From the NCBI RefSeq assembly GCF_023913735.1, contig NZ_JAMXBH010000012.1, positions 106,737-170,736 of the forward strand: 64,000 nucleotides of DNA, read 5' to 3'. Positions 1 through 9,314 of this stretch are shown in pieces. Numbering within the stretch: the first letter of the stretch is position 1; every line of letters begins with the position of its first letter. The DNA is from Pseudarthrobacter raffinosi. Lineage in GTDB: Bacteria > Actinomycetota > Actinomycetes > Actinomycetales > Micrococcaceae. The translations under genes and the position numbers were made by a program. The notes beneath the pieces are model-generated. The model made no database searches. It was not told where the DNA came from and was given only the letters and a program-made list of their open reading frames with translations.

Positions 1-1540
1 TCTCGGCGCGCTCGTCCGCGGGGACTTCGGGGAAACTGCCGTCGTTGAGGCAGAAGAAGTCCATGTTCCGCTTGGCCAGCAGCTTGGGCAGGGAGTTCAG
101 CCCGGCGCGGGCGGTGGTGTCCACGTAACGCACCTTGGCTGCGGTCTGCGTGACCGCACGGCCTGTCAGCAGCGCGTAGTAGTGGTAGAAGGAATTGGTG
201 ACCGAGATGTTGTCCGCGGCGCGGAACCTGCTCGCCGCCGTCTTCTGGAACTCCTCCGGGAACTCACGCTCCATCCTGGCCACAACGCTGCGCCGCAGCG
301 GGGCGGCGGTGTGTTCCAGGTGCCGCGTGGTGATCCGACCGAACCGGTTCCAGAGCAGCTTGCGGTTCACGCGGGCGGCGTTCTCGAAGCCACTGCGCTC
401 GGCATCGTTGTCGCCCAGCCCGATCCGGGTCTCGGCCTCGATGAACTTCGTGACGCCGCCCGGGGTGAAGAACATGTCCGGGCCCACCGAGCGGCCGAAG
501 AACATGTCGTCATTCGAGTAGAGGAAGTGCTCGGAGAGGCCCTCGATGTGGTGGAGCTGGCATTCCACTGCCTGCGAGTTGTGCGTGGGCAGCACTGCGG
601 GATCGGCGAAAAACTCATCGCTGCGGACAATGGTCACCGACGGGTGCTCCGCGAGCCACTCCGGGGCGGGGGAGTCTGTGGCGATAAAGATGCGGCGGAT
701 CCAGGGCGCGAACATGTAGACGGAGCGCAGGGCGTATTTGAGTTCGTTGATCTGCCGGAAGCGGGCTTCGTGGTCGTCGCCTTCGCCGAGAACCACACCC
801 TGCTGCTGGGCACGGCGGGCCGCGATGTATTCGGGAGAGCTGCCATCAACCCACGAAAACACCAGGTCGACGTCGAAGCTGATGTCGCTGGCATGGTCGG
901 CGAACATGTTCTCGATGGTGGGCCAGGTGTGGCCGTACCGTTCAACCGTCCCGCGGACAGCGTCCTGGGACTGCATGGTGCGGCGGGTCAGGGAGTTTTC
1001 GATCGGGAGGATCAGCTGATCGCCCTCAAAGCTCCAGAGCTCAATCTGGACGCCGGCGGAGGAACCGAACTCGAAACCGCCGTCGGGTTCAACCCGCGGA
1101 CGGTAGAGGCGGAAGATGCGGGCCTGACGGTTGGGGGAGAGATCCCCGTCGGCAACCAGCACGGAGGACTTCTTTTTCGCGTCCACGGTCATGGAGTACA
1201 CGGGCTCGTTGCGGCAGGCTTCCACCAAGGCCGCCCGCAGCTTCTTGCGGTCTTTCCAGTCCAGGGCGATGACCGGACGGTCGTTGTTGCCGCGCACCAA
1301 AAGGTAGTCCAGCCCGGCCTCCGCGAGGACGCCCCGCAGGAACAGCAGGTCCTCAACCATGGCCTGGTACGGCGTCCGGTTGTGGTTGATCAGGGCATAC
1401 CTGCCCTTGTGCCGGACGACGTCCGGCCGGTGCTTGAGCCGCGCCTCAGCAGCCGGAGATGTCACCTCCGCATGCGTGCGCGGTTCTACGGACGCCTGGC
1501 CGCCGTAGTAGATCTCGTCCTGGACAGGTGCTTCTGTAAT
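1..1540 (-). CDS. Stealth-family sugar-phosphate transferase, 3' end outside window
   Basis: Reading right to left, the protein has the conserved blocks of Stealth phosphotransferases, which move hexose-1-phosphate onto cell-surface or capsular polysaccharide. CR1 is DVDLVFSWVDG; CR2 includes RQINELKYALRSVYMFAPWI, LPTHNSQAVE and FLYSNDDMFFG; CR4 begins FFCLNDG near the left window edge. About 510 codons are visible and the C-terminus is cut off. There is no signal peptide. The N-terminal ~200 residues before CR1 are family-variable. No in-frame ATG, GTG or TTG lies at a sensible place; ATT at 1538-1540, six bases after GGAG, is the best start. The nearest alternative is a TTG about 77 bases further upstream without an obvious ribosome site. 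The family is certain; the polysaccharide target is unknown. Confidence 0.85.
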   Translation of the reverse strand, partial: MTEAPVQDEIYYGGQASVEPRTHAEVTSPAAEARLKHRPDVVRHKGRYALINHNRTPYQAMVEDLLFLRGVLAEAGLDYLLVRGNNDRPVIALDWKDRKKLRAALVEACRNEPVYSMTVDAKKKSSVLVADGDLSPNRQARIFRLYRPRVEPDGGFEFGSSAGVQIELWSFEGDQLILPIENSLTRRTMQSQDAVRGTVERYGHTWPTIENMFADHASDISFDVDLVFSWVDGSSPEYIAARRAQQQGVVLGEGDDHEARFRQINELKYALRSVYMFAPWIRRIFIATDSPAPEWLAEHPSVTIVRSDEFFADPAVLPTHNSQAVECQLHHIEGLSEHFLYSNDDMFFGRSVGPDMFFTPGGVTKFIEAETRIGLGDNDAERSGFENAARVNRKLLWNRFGRITTRHLEHTAAPLRRSVVARMEREFPEEFQKTAASRFRAADNISVTNSFYHYYALLTGRAVTQTAAKVRYVDTTARAGLNSLPKLLAKRNMDFFCLNDGSFPEVPADERAE

Positions 1541-1550
1541 GGTTGTCTCC
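1538..1550 (-). promoter_or_regulatory. Shine-Dalgarno plus ATT start of the Stealth gene
   Basis: On the minus strand GGAGACAACC is followed directly by ATT ACA GAA. GGAG to ATT spacing is six bases, ideal for initiation. The codon sits where the coding pattern begins. ATT is a rare but known start (infC). A sequencing error in an original ATG cannot be excluded. Confidence 0.55.
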
Positions 1551-1641
1551 GTCGCGGCTAAATGGTAAGCGTTCTTATCTGAATAATAGCGCGACCCCCA
1601 AAATGGCAGTCTCAAACGGGCGCCGCCGGCCGGGGACGGGC

Positions 1642-2571
1642 TCAGCCGGCCATGGCCTCCCGCCAGCTGCGCAGGTAAGCTCCGCCGGCGTCGTCGTGAA
1701 TGACATCTTCCCCAAGCCCGAGATCGGTGGCGGTCAACACGTCATAGGGCTTTACCGGAACGCCGTCCGCCGGGCGGACATCAACGTGTTTTACGGGGTG
1801 GTCATTGTGGTGGAGCCAGTCCGCCATGGCGTAGTCCGTGCGGGAATCACCTACCGTCCGCCACGCCAGCGGCGTGATGCCCTGTGCCGCCAGCAACTCC
1901 ACGGCGCGGCTGGCGCCGAGGTCCTTGCCCAGCCGCACTGACTCAATATCGGTGGAAATGATGGTGGGATCGACGCGGTAGTCCACCTCGTCGTCGGAAT
2001 TCGGTGCGTGGTGCTCCAGGCGGACCACGCCCATGCCGTGGCGGGTCATGAGGTCCATGGCGTCGGAGTCGAAAAGCTTCTGTTCGGCCAGGTAGTCGGC
2101 GGAGGGCACCTCGATGTGCTGCTCAACGGACACCATGGCACGTTTCGTCTCGTCAAAAGACATGTGCCTGGAGTAGTCCTCGGCCACGAGCCGGCGGACG
2201 TCATCGCCGTAGGCCTTGGGCACGGCCAGTTCGTGATCAACGTGGATGGGGCCGGGCCCGGCGGCGGTGTAGCTGAACCACACGGCGCCCTTCTCGCAAA
2301 TGGCGTGGATGACTGTCCCGGCGGGAATGCCGGCGGCGATCATCGGCTCCATGACCTGCTCCCGGATGAAGGTATCGGAGCGGCCGGTATTGAAAATGAC
2401 CGGAATTCCGGCAGTGGCCAGCGCCACGAGATCGGCAATGATGCCGGGTTTCACGTTACGGGTCACGGGGCTGGCCACGGGTCCGTCAACGTCGAGCAGG
2501 AGGGCGAGGGGTGGGGTGGACGGCAGGCGGACGCCGGGCGTGGTGCTGGCAGGGAATTCGGGTGCAGTCAT
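1642..2571 (-). CDS. HAD-superfamily hydrolase (Cof/sucrose-phosphatase-like)
   Basis: The 309-aa soluble protein carries HAD motif I as LLLDVDGPV near residue 27 (nucleophile Asp in DVDG), motif II Thr in FNTGRSD, and motif IV as TVGDSRTDYAMADWL near the C-terminal third. Spacing between motifs leaves room for a C2-type cap, as in Cof-like sugar or cofactor phosphatases. It starts at ATG 2571 with GGAG close upstream. It is transcribed toward the Stealth gene and diverges from the 2718 gene. The substrate cannot be read from sequence. Confidence 0.8.
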   Translation of the reverse strand: MTAPEFPASTTPGVRLPSTPPLALLLDVDGPVASPVTRNVKPGIIADLVALATAGIPVIFNTGRSDTFIREQVMEPMIAAGIPAGTVIHAICEKGAVWFSYTAAGPGPIHVDHELAVPKAYGDDVRRLVAEDYSRHMSFDETKRAMVSVEQHIEVPSADYLAEQKLFDSDAMDLMTRHGMGVVRLEHHAPNSDDEVDYRVDPTIISTDIESVRLGKDLGASRAVELLAAQGITPLAWRTVGDSRTDYAMADWLHHNDHPVKHVDVRPADGVPVKPYDVLTATDLGLGEDVIHDDAGGAYLRSWREAMAG

Positions 2572-2717
2572 GGCTCCATTGTGTCAGCCACGGGCCTCTG
2601 ATCCTGCGCCGGCGGCGCGATGTCCACGGCATGTGACAGATGGTCACTGTTTGGCTACAACCTTGGGATGCTGCGGGCCGGACACTTCTCTTGGGCCCCC
2701 AAGCTGCTTAGGGTGGC

Positions 2718-3020
2718 ATGGTGATCTTCAAAGCTGTGGGCGAGGGACGCCCGTATCCCGACCATGGTTTCAACACGCCCAAACAGTGGGCGTCGCTGCC
2801 GCCGCGCCCTGTCCGCCTGGACGAACTGGTGACCACCAAACGGACGCTCGACCTCGAAGCGCTCCTGGCCGAAGACTCCACCTTTTTCGGAGACCTCTTC
2901 CCCCACGTGGTGCAGTACCAGGGAATCCTGTACCTGGAGGACGGGCTGCACCGCGCCGTCCGGACAGCGCTGCACCAGCGGACCGCCATCCACGCCCGCG
3001 TGCTGGTCATAGATGGCTAG
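2718..3020 (+). CDS. Conserved 100-aa protein (often labelled VapB-like)
   Basis: This small soluble protein has a Pro/Arg/Asp-rich first half and a C-terminal part (DLFPHVVQYQGILYLEDGLH, ending VLVIDG) typical of a short actinobacterial family that sits directly before LytR_C proteins. Its last codons overlap the next gene by eight bases (ATGGCTAG), so translation is probably coupled. Homologues are sometimes named VapB-type antitoxin, but no toxin gene is adjacent here, so I give no function. The gene is real; the role is unknown. Confidence 0.7.
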   Translation: MVIFKAVGEGRPYPDHGFNTPKQWASLPPRPVRLDELVTTKRTLDLEALLAEDSTFFGDLFPHVVQYQGILYLEDGLHRAVRTALHQRTAIHARVLVIDG

Positions 3021-3684
3021 GAAACCCAAGGACGCCAGCGTCCTGCACGGCCACCACGTTGTCACCGGCCCCGAACTGCGGGCCACGTTTGAGGCTGCCG
3101 GAGACCCCGACAACCCGGTGCGGGTCCGCCGCCGCGTGGTGCATGGAGTGGTCCTGGTATTGCTGCTGGGCCTCATTGCCGGCGCCATCATCGTTGCGTT
3201 GGCCATCATGAGCGGACAGCTGAAGCTTCCGACGACGTTGGGCAGCAATGAGCCCCGGACCACCTGTCCCGGGGCCACCTTTGACTACACCCCCAACGAC
3301 AAAATCAACCTCAACGTCTACAACTCCACCAGCCGCCCCGGTCTGGCCCGCTCCGTGGCGGATGAGTTGCTGGTCCGTAAGTTTGTGGTGGGTGCCGTGG
3401 CCAACACGGAGGCCGGCTTCCGCGGCGTGGCTGCGGTGGTTTCAGGGGCTGCCGGGCAGTCTGCGGCCTTCAGCGTCCAACGGAACCTGCCCGGCTCCGA
3501 CTACTTCCAGGACGGCCGGACGGACGCCAGCGTTGACGTGATTCTTTCCAGCGATTTCCAAGAGCTGGCCGCCGCGGACCGTGTGGACCAGACGCCAGGG
3601 ACGCTCAGCTGCCCGCGTGAAAGCCGGCGGATCGCGGACGATGCCAAGTGGCCGGTGATTCCGACGGCCGGCGCCACACCCTAG
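3013..3684 (+). CDS. LytR C-terminal domain membrane protein
   Basis: This 223-aa protein has a cytoplasmic N-terminus (~residues 1-45), one transmembrane helix (VVLVLLLGLIAGAIIVALAIM, roughly 47-67) and an extracytoplasmic LytR_C domain (INLNVYNSTSRPGLARSVADELL onward). LytR_C domains occur in envelope proteins with or without the LCP catalytic domain. The LCP catalytic part is absent, so this is a stand-alone accessory protein. It is translationally coupled to the 2718 gene. It ends 25 bases before the convergent TetR gene. Confidence 0.8.
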   Translation: MARKPKDASVLHGHHVVTGPELRATFEAAGDPDNPVRVRRRVVHGVVLVLLLGLIAGAIIVALAIMSGQLKLPTTLGSNEPRTTCPGATFDYTPNDKINLNVYNSTSRPGLARSVADELLVRKFVVGAVANTEAGFRGVAAVVSGAAGQSAAFSVQRNLPGSDYFQDGRTDASVDVILSSDFQELAAADRVDQTPGTLSCPRESRRIADDAKWPVIPTAGATP

Positions 3685-3708
3685 GCCCAGGCTCTAGGCC
3701 CCCACGCC

Positions 3709-4338
3709 CTAGCTGATGAGCAGGGGTGCGCCGTCGTCGTCGAACCTTGCTCCGGCGCCCAGCTGGATGAACCGCACGGTCCGAGCGATCCGGGCCTCAA
3801 GTTCGGCGGGCTCGTTGCTGCCGCGTGCGGCGCTGGAGGAGAGCGTGCCGTGGATGAGCTGCGCCTGCTGGCCAATGTCCGCTTGCGGCAGGTACCCCTG
3901 CGCCATGCCGTCCCGGAGGATGCCCTGCAGCAGGACGCTGAGTTCACCCACGTGGTCGGCCAGTTTCGCAAAGGACGACGGCGACAGCACCGCCGCCATC
4001 GCGGGTCCGGGCGGGAGGTGGCGGCGGCTAAGGTCCTCCACCTGGGTGCGCACGTACAGGGCCAGCCGTTCGACGGGGTTCTCGAGCCTGCTCAGAGACT
4101 CCCGGAGTTCGGCGAGGAAGCGCTCGGTCTCATCCAGGGCGTAGGAGATCAGGAGTTCTTCGATGTCCGCGTAATAGTTGTACACCGCGGTCCGCCCCAC
4201 GCCGGCATGCCGGGCGACGTCCGTCATGGTCAGTCCGGGCAGGCCGTGCGTGAACAGGAGTTCCCCGAACGCTGTCAGGACCCTGCGTTGAGTCTCGGCG
4301 CGTTGCGCGGCGTTGTTGGCCGCCGAAATCCTGGGCAT
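3709..4338 (-). CDS. TetR-family transcriptional regulator
   Basis: The 209-aa protein has a classic N-terminal TetR helix-turn-helix (LTMTDVARHAGVGRTAVYNYYADIEELL, about residues 38-66). A variable C-terminal ligand-binding half follows. It starts at ATG 4338 with an inverted-repeat operator candidate directly upstream, suggesting autoregulation. The DsbA-like gene is transcribed in the same direction just upstream, 48 bases away. The regulon and ligand are unknown. Confidence 0.88.
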   Translation of the reverse strand: MPRISAANNAAQRAETQRRVLTAFGELLFTHGLPGLTMTDVARHAGVGRTAVYNYYADIEELLISYALDETERFLAELRESLSRLENPVERLALYVRTQVEDLSRRHLPPGPAMAAVLSPSSFAKLADHVGELSVLLQGILRDGMAQGYLPQADIGQQAQLIHGTLSSSAARGSNEPAELEARIARTVRFIQLGAGARFDDDGAPLLIS

Positions 4339-4341
4339 GCA

Positions 4342-4368
4342 GACACTTTACCGCGATGTGTCAGTAAA
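4342..4368. promoter_or_regulatory. Candidate TetR operator
   Basis: Two overlapping inverted repeats lie four bases upstream of the TetR start: GACAC (4342-4346) with GTGTC (4358-4362), and TTTAC (4347-4351) with GTAAA (4364-4368). The position fits autorepression. This is inferred from symmetry only. Confidence 0.5.
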
Positions 4369-4386
4369 CTCTCTCATCGGGCCGTG

Positions 4387-5103
4387 TCAGACCGCGCAGC
4401 CGTCCGGGCCGCAGGCCTCGCCGTCGTTGCCGTCCGCGGCGGTGACCAGAACCAGGGGGTTGGTCTCCTGCCAGGCCTGGTTGAGCGCCGCCGTGAACGT
4501 TTCGGCGGGCTGGGCACCCGAGAGGCCAAACTTGCGGTCAATCACAAAAAACGGCACGCCCGTGATGCCCAGGGCGCGGGCTTCCTCGAAATCGAAGCGG
4601 ACGTCGTCGGCGTACTTGTCCGTGGTGAAGAGCTCGGCGACGTCATCGGTGTTGAGGCCCAGCTCCTGGCCCAGGGCGGTGAGGTACTCGGCGCTGCCGA
4701 TGTCCTTGCCGTGCTCGAAATGGTCGCTCAGCAGGCGTTCCTTCGCGGCATCCTGCTGTCCGTGCTGCGCCGCGAGGTGGATCAGTCGGTGGGCGGTGAA
4801 GCTGTTGGCCACCACCACCTGGTCGAACCGGTAGTTCAGGCCCTCGCCCTTGGCCTGCTCGGTGACGTGGTCAAACATCTGCAAGACCTGCGCCTGGGCC
4901 ATGCCCTTGCGCGTGCTCAGATACTCCAGTTCGGTGCCGTCATAGTGCTCGGGAAGGGTGGGGTCCAGCTGGTAGCTGCGCCACTTCACCTCAACAGCGT
5001 CGCGGTGCGGGAACTCGGCCAGGGCGGCCTCGAACCGGCGCTTGCCGATGTAGCACCACGGACACGCGACGTCTGACCAGATCTCAATCTTCATGCTTGC
5101 CAC
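4387..5103 (-). CDS. DsbA-family oxidoreductase (FrnE-like)
   Basis: The 238-aa protein has a thioredoxin fold starting IEIWSDVACPWCYIGKRRFE, with the CPWC redox pair at about residues 14-17. A helical insertion and the cis-Pro strand GITGVPFFVIDRKF follow near residue 185. There is no signal peptide, so it acts in the cytoplasm, as FrnE/2-hydroxychromene-2-carboxylate isomerase-like DsbA proteins do. A C-terminal CGPDGC motif adds two more cysteines. Its substrate is unknown. It probably precedes the TetR gene in one transcript. Confidence 0.88.
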   Translation of the reverse strand: MASMKIEIWSDVACPWCYIGKRRFEAALAEFPHRDAVEVKWRSYQLDPTLPEHYDGTELEYLSTRKGMAQAQVLQMFDHVTEQAKGEGLNYRFDQVVVANSFTAHRLIHLAAQHGQQDAAKERLLSDHFEHGKDIGSAEYLTALGQELGLNTDDVAELFTTDKYADDVRFDFEEARALGITGVPFFVIDRKFGLSGAQPAETFTAALNQAWQETNPLVLVTAADGNDGEACGPDGCAV

Positions 5104-5159
5104 AACCCCGCCTGCCCCGGGGCCATTCCGCGGCGGGGTGTCAGATTGGTCACCATTGA

Positions 5160-5214
5160 GCGCGAACAGACACTTGAGGCCCTCAGCCGCGCGGCCTCAA
5201 GTGTCCCTTCGCGC
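5160..5214. repeat. Intergenic hairpin, family B copy 1
   Basis: Left arm 5160-5181 (GCGCGAACAGACACTTGAGG plus CC) pairs with right arm 5193-5214 over 22 bases with two mismatches. It lies just after the GNAT gene on the minus strand, so it could terminate that transcript. A second copy of the same sequence family is at 45584-45639. Confidence 0.8.
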
Positions 5215-5263
5215 TGGGTATTCGCGCTGGGTGTGGGCGGTGGGTGTGTCGCGTTGGGTGGGG

Positions 5264-5794
5264 TCAGACGGCGCGTTCGAGGACGAAGTCGTGCTCCACG
5301 GTGGTTCCCAGCCGGAAGGACTTGCTGCCCACCTTGTGGAAGCCGGACTTTTCGTAGAACCGGATGGCCCGGGCGTTCCGGCTGTTGACCCCCAGCCATA
5401 CTCCGGCCGCGCCCGCTTCTGCCGCCGCCCGGAGGCTGGCGTGCATCAGTTCGCCGGCCGCGCCCAGGCCGTGGTGTTCGGGGTGGACGTAGCATTTGCT
5501 GAGCTCCACGGAGGGCAGGACTTTCAGCGCCGCCGCGACATCCGGATCCTCTGCTGGCCGGTTCAACAGCAGGCTGTAGCCGCGGAGCGCCCCGTCCGCG
5601 TCAATGACCAGGATGGTGACATCAGGATCCGCCAGGTACTCCCGGAAGTGCCGTTCGCTGAGCGTGTTGGCCAAGTGCGCGGCAATGTCCTCGGGTGACG
5701 ACGACGGCGGGCACGCCAGCGGGAAGGTGACGGCCGCCAGGTCGGCGAGCCGGCCGGCGTCGTCCGTTGTTGCCTTTCGAATCGTGTGGGTCAT
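5264..5794 (-). CDS. GNAT-family N-acetyltransferase
   Basis: The 176-aa protein spans the GNAT fold. An N-terminal strand (IRKATTDDAGRLADL) is followed by a central strand with ELSKCYVHPEHHGLGAAGELMHASL, whose HHGLGAAGE loop matches the acetyl-CoA pyrophosphate-binding signature (Q/RxxGxG/A). A C-terminal ARAIRFYEKSGFHKVG follows, typical of small-molecule or peptide acetyltransferases. The substrate is unknown. It is monocistronic by layout, with a palindromic element just downstream. Confidence 0.88.
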   Translation of the reverse strand: MTHTIRKATTDDAGRLADLAAVTFPLACPPSSSPEDIAAHLANTLSERHFREYLADPDVTILVIDADGALRGYSLLLNRPAEDPDVAAALKVLPSVELSKCYVHPEHHGLGAAGELMHASLRAAAEAGAAGVWLGVNSRNARAIRFYEKSGFHKVGSKSFRLGTTVEHDFVLERAV

Positions 5795-5816
5795 GCAGGG
5801 ATTCTACGTGCGCTTC

Positions 5817-6818
<1,002 letters not shown>

Positions 6819-6870
6819 GTCAGGCTCCTTCGGAGGGCGGGCGTTGCCAGCTGGATGGTCTCGGATCGGC

Positions 6871-7197
6871 TTACGCGATGGGGCGAAGCCGGTGCACGCG
6901 CAGGGGTTCAGCCATGAACTGCGCTGCGGATTCCACGAAGTCTACGACGTGCGGTTGTTCATTGTGGGCGTCGAGGGCCTCACTGCTCGTCCATTTCTCG
7001 CAAAGCAGGAAGGTGTCGGGATCCTGCTCGTCGCCGAACACCGAGTACTCCAGGCAACCGGGATCGAGACGGCTGGCATTCTGAAGAACAGTCAGCAGCC
7101 GCTTTAACTCGTCAGCGCTGCCCTGCTCGGCGACGAAGATTGGAATCAGATGGACGGGGCCGGAGGTGGGCGACCCGGTTGTTGCAGCAGTCATCAC
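6871..7197 (-). CDS. ABM-family quinol monooxygenase-like protein
   Basis: The 108-aa protein has the antibiotic-biosynthesis-monooxygenase fold (LIPIFVAEQGSADELKRLL, DPGCLEYSVFGDEQDPDTFLLCEKW, NEQPHVVDFVE), a dimeric ferredoxin-like barrel seen in YgiN-type proteins. It sits between the dehydrogenase and the terminal TIM barrel in the sugar operon, behind a hairpin. Its role in sugar catabolism is not obvious. It is the one gene here not expected in a standard levoglucosan pathway. Confidence 0.8.
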   Translation of the reverse strand: MMTAATTGSPTSGPVHLIPIFVAEQGSADELKRLLTVLQNASRLDPGCLEYSVFGDEQDPDTFLLCEKWTSSEALDAHNEQPHVVDFVESAAQFMAEPLRVHRLRPIA

Positions 7198-7233
7198 GAC
7201 GCCTTATCTTGGCACTGTCTGCCAGGGACTGGT

Positions 7234-7285
7234 CGGGCGAGGCAGGCGCGCAGCTTCATTTTCAGCCACACGCCTGCCCGCCCCG
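7234..7285 (-). promoter_or_regulatory. Intra-operon hairpin
   Basis: CGGGCGAGGCAGGCG (7234-7248) pairs with CGCCTGCCCGCCCCG (7271-7285), leaving one unpaired base, within the 97-base gap between the Gfo/Idh gene and the ABM gene. No T-run follows in the direction of transcription. It may attenuate transcription or stabilise the upstream mRNA. Confidence 0.5.
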
Positions 7286-7294
7286 ATGGCTGGG

Positions 7295-8467
7295 TTAGGC
7301 GTCGATCCTTGGTACGTCGACCCAGGCTCCGCTTTCCGCGGATTCGATGATTGCGTCGTCGATCAGGGCGATTTGATACCCGTCAGCGAAGTTCGGGCTG
7401 ACGCTTCCGCCTTCAGCGATTGCCTTGAAGAAATCGTAGGCTTCAATGATCTTGGTTTCACCGTAGCCAATGCCCAGGGCCGGGATGGGCCAGAGCCCTT
7501 CTCCGTACGGGTGCGCAGGGCCGGTGTAGACAGTCCGGAACCCCCGGCGGTCACCGGGGTCGCTGGCGAAGCAAACCTGGAGTTCATCGCGCCGTTCGTA
7601 GTTGAACACGATGCTACCTTCGGTGCCGTGGATCTCGAAGGTCAGGAAGTTGTTGCGGCCGTAGGCGTTGCGGGTCGCTTCGATGGATCCGATGGCACCG
7701 TTGGCAAACTTGACCATGGTGAGCACTTCGTCATCCACATCCACAGCCCCGCGGGGACCTTCCCCACCGGAGACGTTACCCAGGCTGTCCGCGCTGCCGG
7801 ACTGCAACGGCCGCTCCGGAATCCAGGTGGACATTACCGAATTGACGGATGTGAATTCGCCGACGAGGTAGCGGGCCATATCGATTACGTGGGTTCCAAT
7901 GTCGCCCAATGCGCCCGAACCTGCGATGGACTTCTGGAAGCGCCAGGAGAGCGGGGAATTCGCGTCGGCGCTCCAGTCCTGCAGGTAGGTGCCGCGGAAG
8001 CTGATAACCCGGCCGATGGCACCCTCGTCAATGTACTTTTTGGCCAGGGCGACTGCCGGTGTGCGGCGGTAGTTGAACGCAACCATGTGCACGATGTCAG
8101 TGTTCTTCACCGCGTCATACATGGCCTTGGATTCCTCACCCGTCCGCGCCAGCGGCTTTTCACAGATGATGTGCTTTCCGGCCTCGGCCGCAGCGATAGC
8201 GATCTCGGCATGAAGGTGGTTCGGCGTCGCGATGTCGACCACGTGGATGTCCGGATCATCGATGATGCTTCGCCAGTCTGAAGTGGACTTTTCGAAGCCG
8301 AAGCGGCTGGCGGCCTGGGCGGCCAGCTCGTCTGTGGCTTCGGCGATCACCTTGCGTACCGGCATTGCGGGGGCTGGCCAGAAGAACATGGGCATGGCCG
8401 CGTAGGCAAGGGAGTGGGCTTTGCCCATGAAGCCGCCGCCGATGAGGCCGACGTTGAGATTCTGCAT
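7295..8467 (-). CDS. lgdA: Gfo/Idh/MocA dehydrogenase, probable levoglucosan dehydrogenase
   Basis: The 390-aa protein has an N-terminal Rossmann fold (VGLIGGGFMGKAHSLAY), the family lysine in the EKPLA motif (IICEKPLARTGEES), and a C-terminal oxidoreductase domain with GDIGTHVIDMARYLVG. Length and sequence match my memory of the structurally studied NAD-dependent levoglucosan dehydrogenase of Pseudarthrobacter phenanthrenivorans very closely. That enzyme oxidises C3 of 1,6-anhydroglucose. The ABC importer, second Gfo/Idh protein and two TIM barrels around it are what that pathway needs. The name is from recollection, not alignment. Confidence 0.8.
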   Translation of the reverse strand: MQNLNVGLIGGGFMGKAHSLAYAAMPMFFWPAPAMPVRKVIAEATDELAAQAASRFGFEKSTSDWRSIIDDPDIHVVDIATPNHLHAEIAIAAAEAGKHIICEKPLARTGEESKAMYDAVKNTDIVHMVAFNYRRTPAVALAKKYIDEGAIGRVISFRGTYLQDWSADANSPLSWRFQKSIAGSGALGDIGTHVIDMARYLVGEFTSVNSVMSTWIPERPLQSGSADSLGNVSGGEGPRGAVDVDDEVLTMVKFANGAIGSIEATRNAYGRNNFLTFEIHGTEGSIVFNYERRDELQVCFASDPGDRRGFRTVYTGPAHPYGEGLWPIPALGIGYGETKIIEAYDFFKAIAEGGSVSPNFADGYQIALIDDAIIESAESGAWVDVPRIDA

Positions 8468-8477
8468 GGCGTGTTCC

Positions 8478-9314
8478 TTATCGTTGGATGCCGGATTCGG
8501 CGAGGATCTTGTCGAGGTACTTCTTGCTGATTTCTGCGGCAGCCCGGGGGTCGCCGTCGTACGAGTCCAGTTCCACCATCAGCCAGCTGTCATAGCCGCT
8601 TTCCTTCACCGCGCGGATGATGTCCGGGAAATCCAGGTCCCCTTCTCCCAGCGGCAGGAACTGGAAGGGATCCTTCTTGAAGTCCTTGAGGTGGACATGC
8701 CGGATACGGTCAGGGTATTTGCGGATCGCGGCCGCCGGATCGCCGCCGCCTGCGGCGAGATGCGCTGTGTCGGGGCAGAATCCTATCCGGGTCTTGGACA
8801 TGAGGCGGTCAAGTTCATCCGGACTTTCCACGATGGTTGTCAAATGCGGGTGATAGCTCGCCGACAGCCCGAATTCCTCAGCGATGTCCGTGACGCGGTC
8901 CAGCGCAGTGCCCAGCCGGTCGTAGTCCTCGTCCGTTGTTCCGGCCGCCCGTCGCGCGCCACCGCCGACGACGAGACGTTCCGCCCCGAAGATGGTGGCC
9001 AGTTCCGCAGCCCGCCGGATTCGGTGGAGCTCGTCTGGGAGGATATCGGCGTAGATGAAGTTCGCACCTGTGTAAACGCTGACAAGCTCGAGTCCGGCGT
9101 TGGACAGCGTTTCACGGAGCTCATCCGGCCGGTCCGCGTATTCGACCAGGTTGCCGTCGAACATTTCGGTGCCTTCGTAGCCGGCCGCCGCGATGTCACG
9201 TACCGCAGTTTCCATGGAGCCGTTAGTGAGGTAGTAGAGGTCTTTGACGCTCGTCACCCCGACGGGGTGACCGCCGACGCCGCCCCAAGTGATCGAATGG
9301 TATCCAAGTCGCAT
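8478..9314 (-). CDS. IolE-like TIM barrel, sugar isomerase/epimerase family
   Basis: The 278-aa protein starts LGYHSITWGGVGG, as inosose dehydratase-like TIM barrels do. Metal-site segments are YEGTEMFDGN, LSASYHPHL, IGFCPDTAHLAAGG, IRHVHLKDF and SWLMVELDSYDG. Its start codon overlaps the stop of the upstream Gfo/Idh gene (TAATG), indicating coupled translation. In the levoglucosan model it is one of the two enzymes that eliminate or rehydrate the 3-keto intermediate. An inositol role is possible, but no iolC, iolD or iolB genes are nearby. Confidence 0.8.
   Translation of the reverse strand: MRLGYHSITWGGVGGHPVGVTSVKDLYYLTNGSMETAVRDIAAAGYEGTEMFDGNLVEYADRPDELRETLSNAGLELVSVYTGANFIYADILPDELHRIRRAAELATIFGAERLVVGGGARRAAGTTDEDYDRLGTALDRVTDIAEEFGLSASYHPHLTTIVESPDELDRLMSKTRIGFCPDTAHLAAGGGDPAAAIRKYPDRIRHVHLKDFKKDPFQFLPLGEGDLDFPDIIRAVKESGYDSWLMVELDSYDGDPRAAAEISKKYLDKILAESGIQR

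Noticed and set aside
182..1561. Plus-strand 459-codon open frame at the left end
   Set aside because: It is antisense to the Stealth gene, whose conserved blocks are clear; the plus frame has no recognisable motif.
2718..3020. Antitoxin of a VapBC pair
   Set aside because: Homologues may carry that label, but the adjacent gene is a LytR_C membrane protein, not a PIN-domain toxin.
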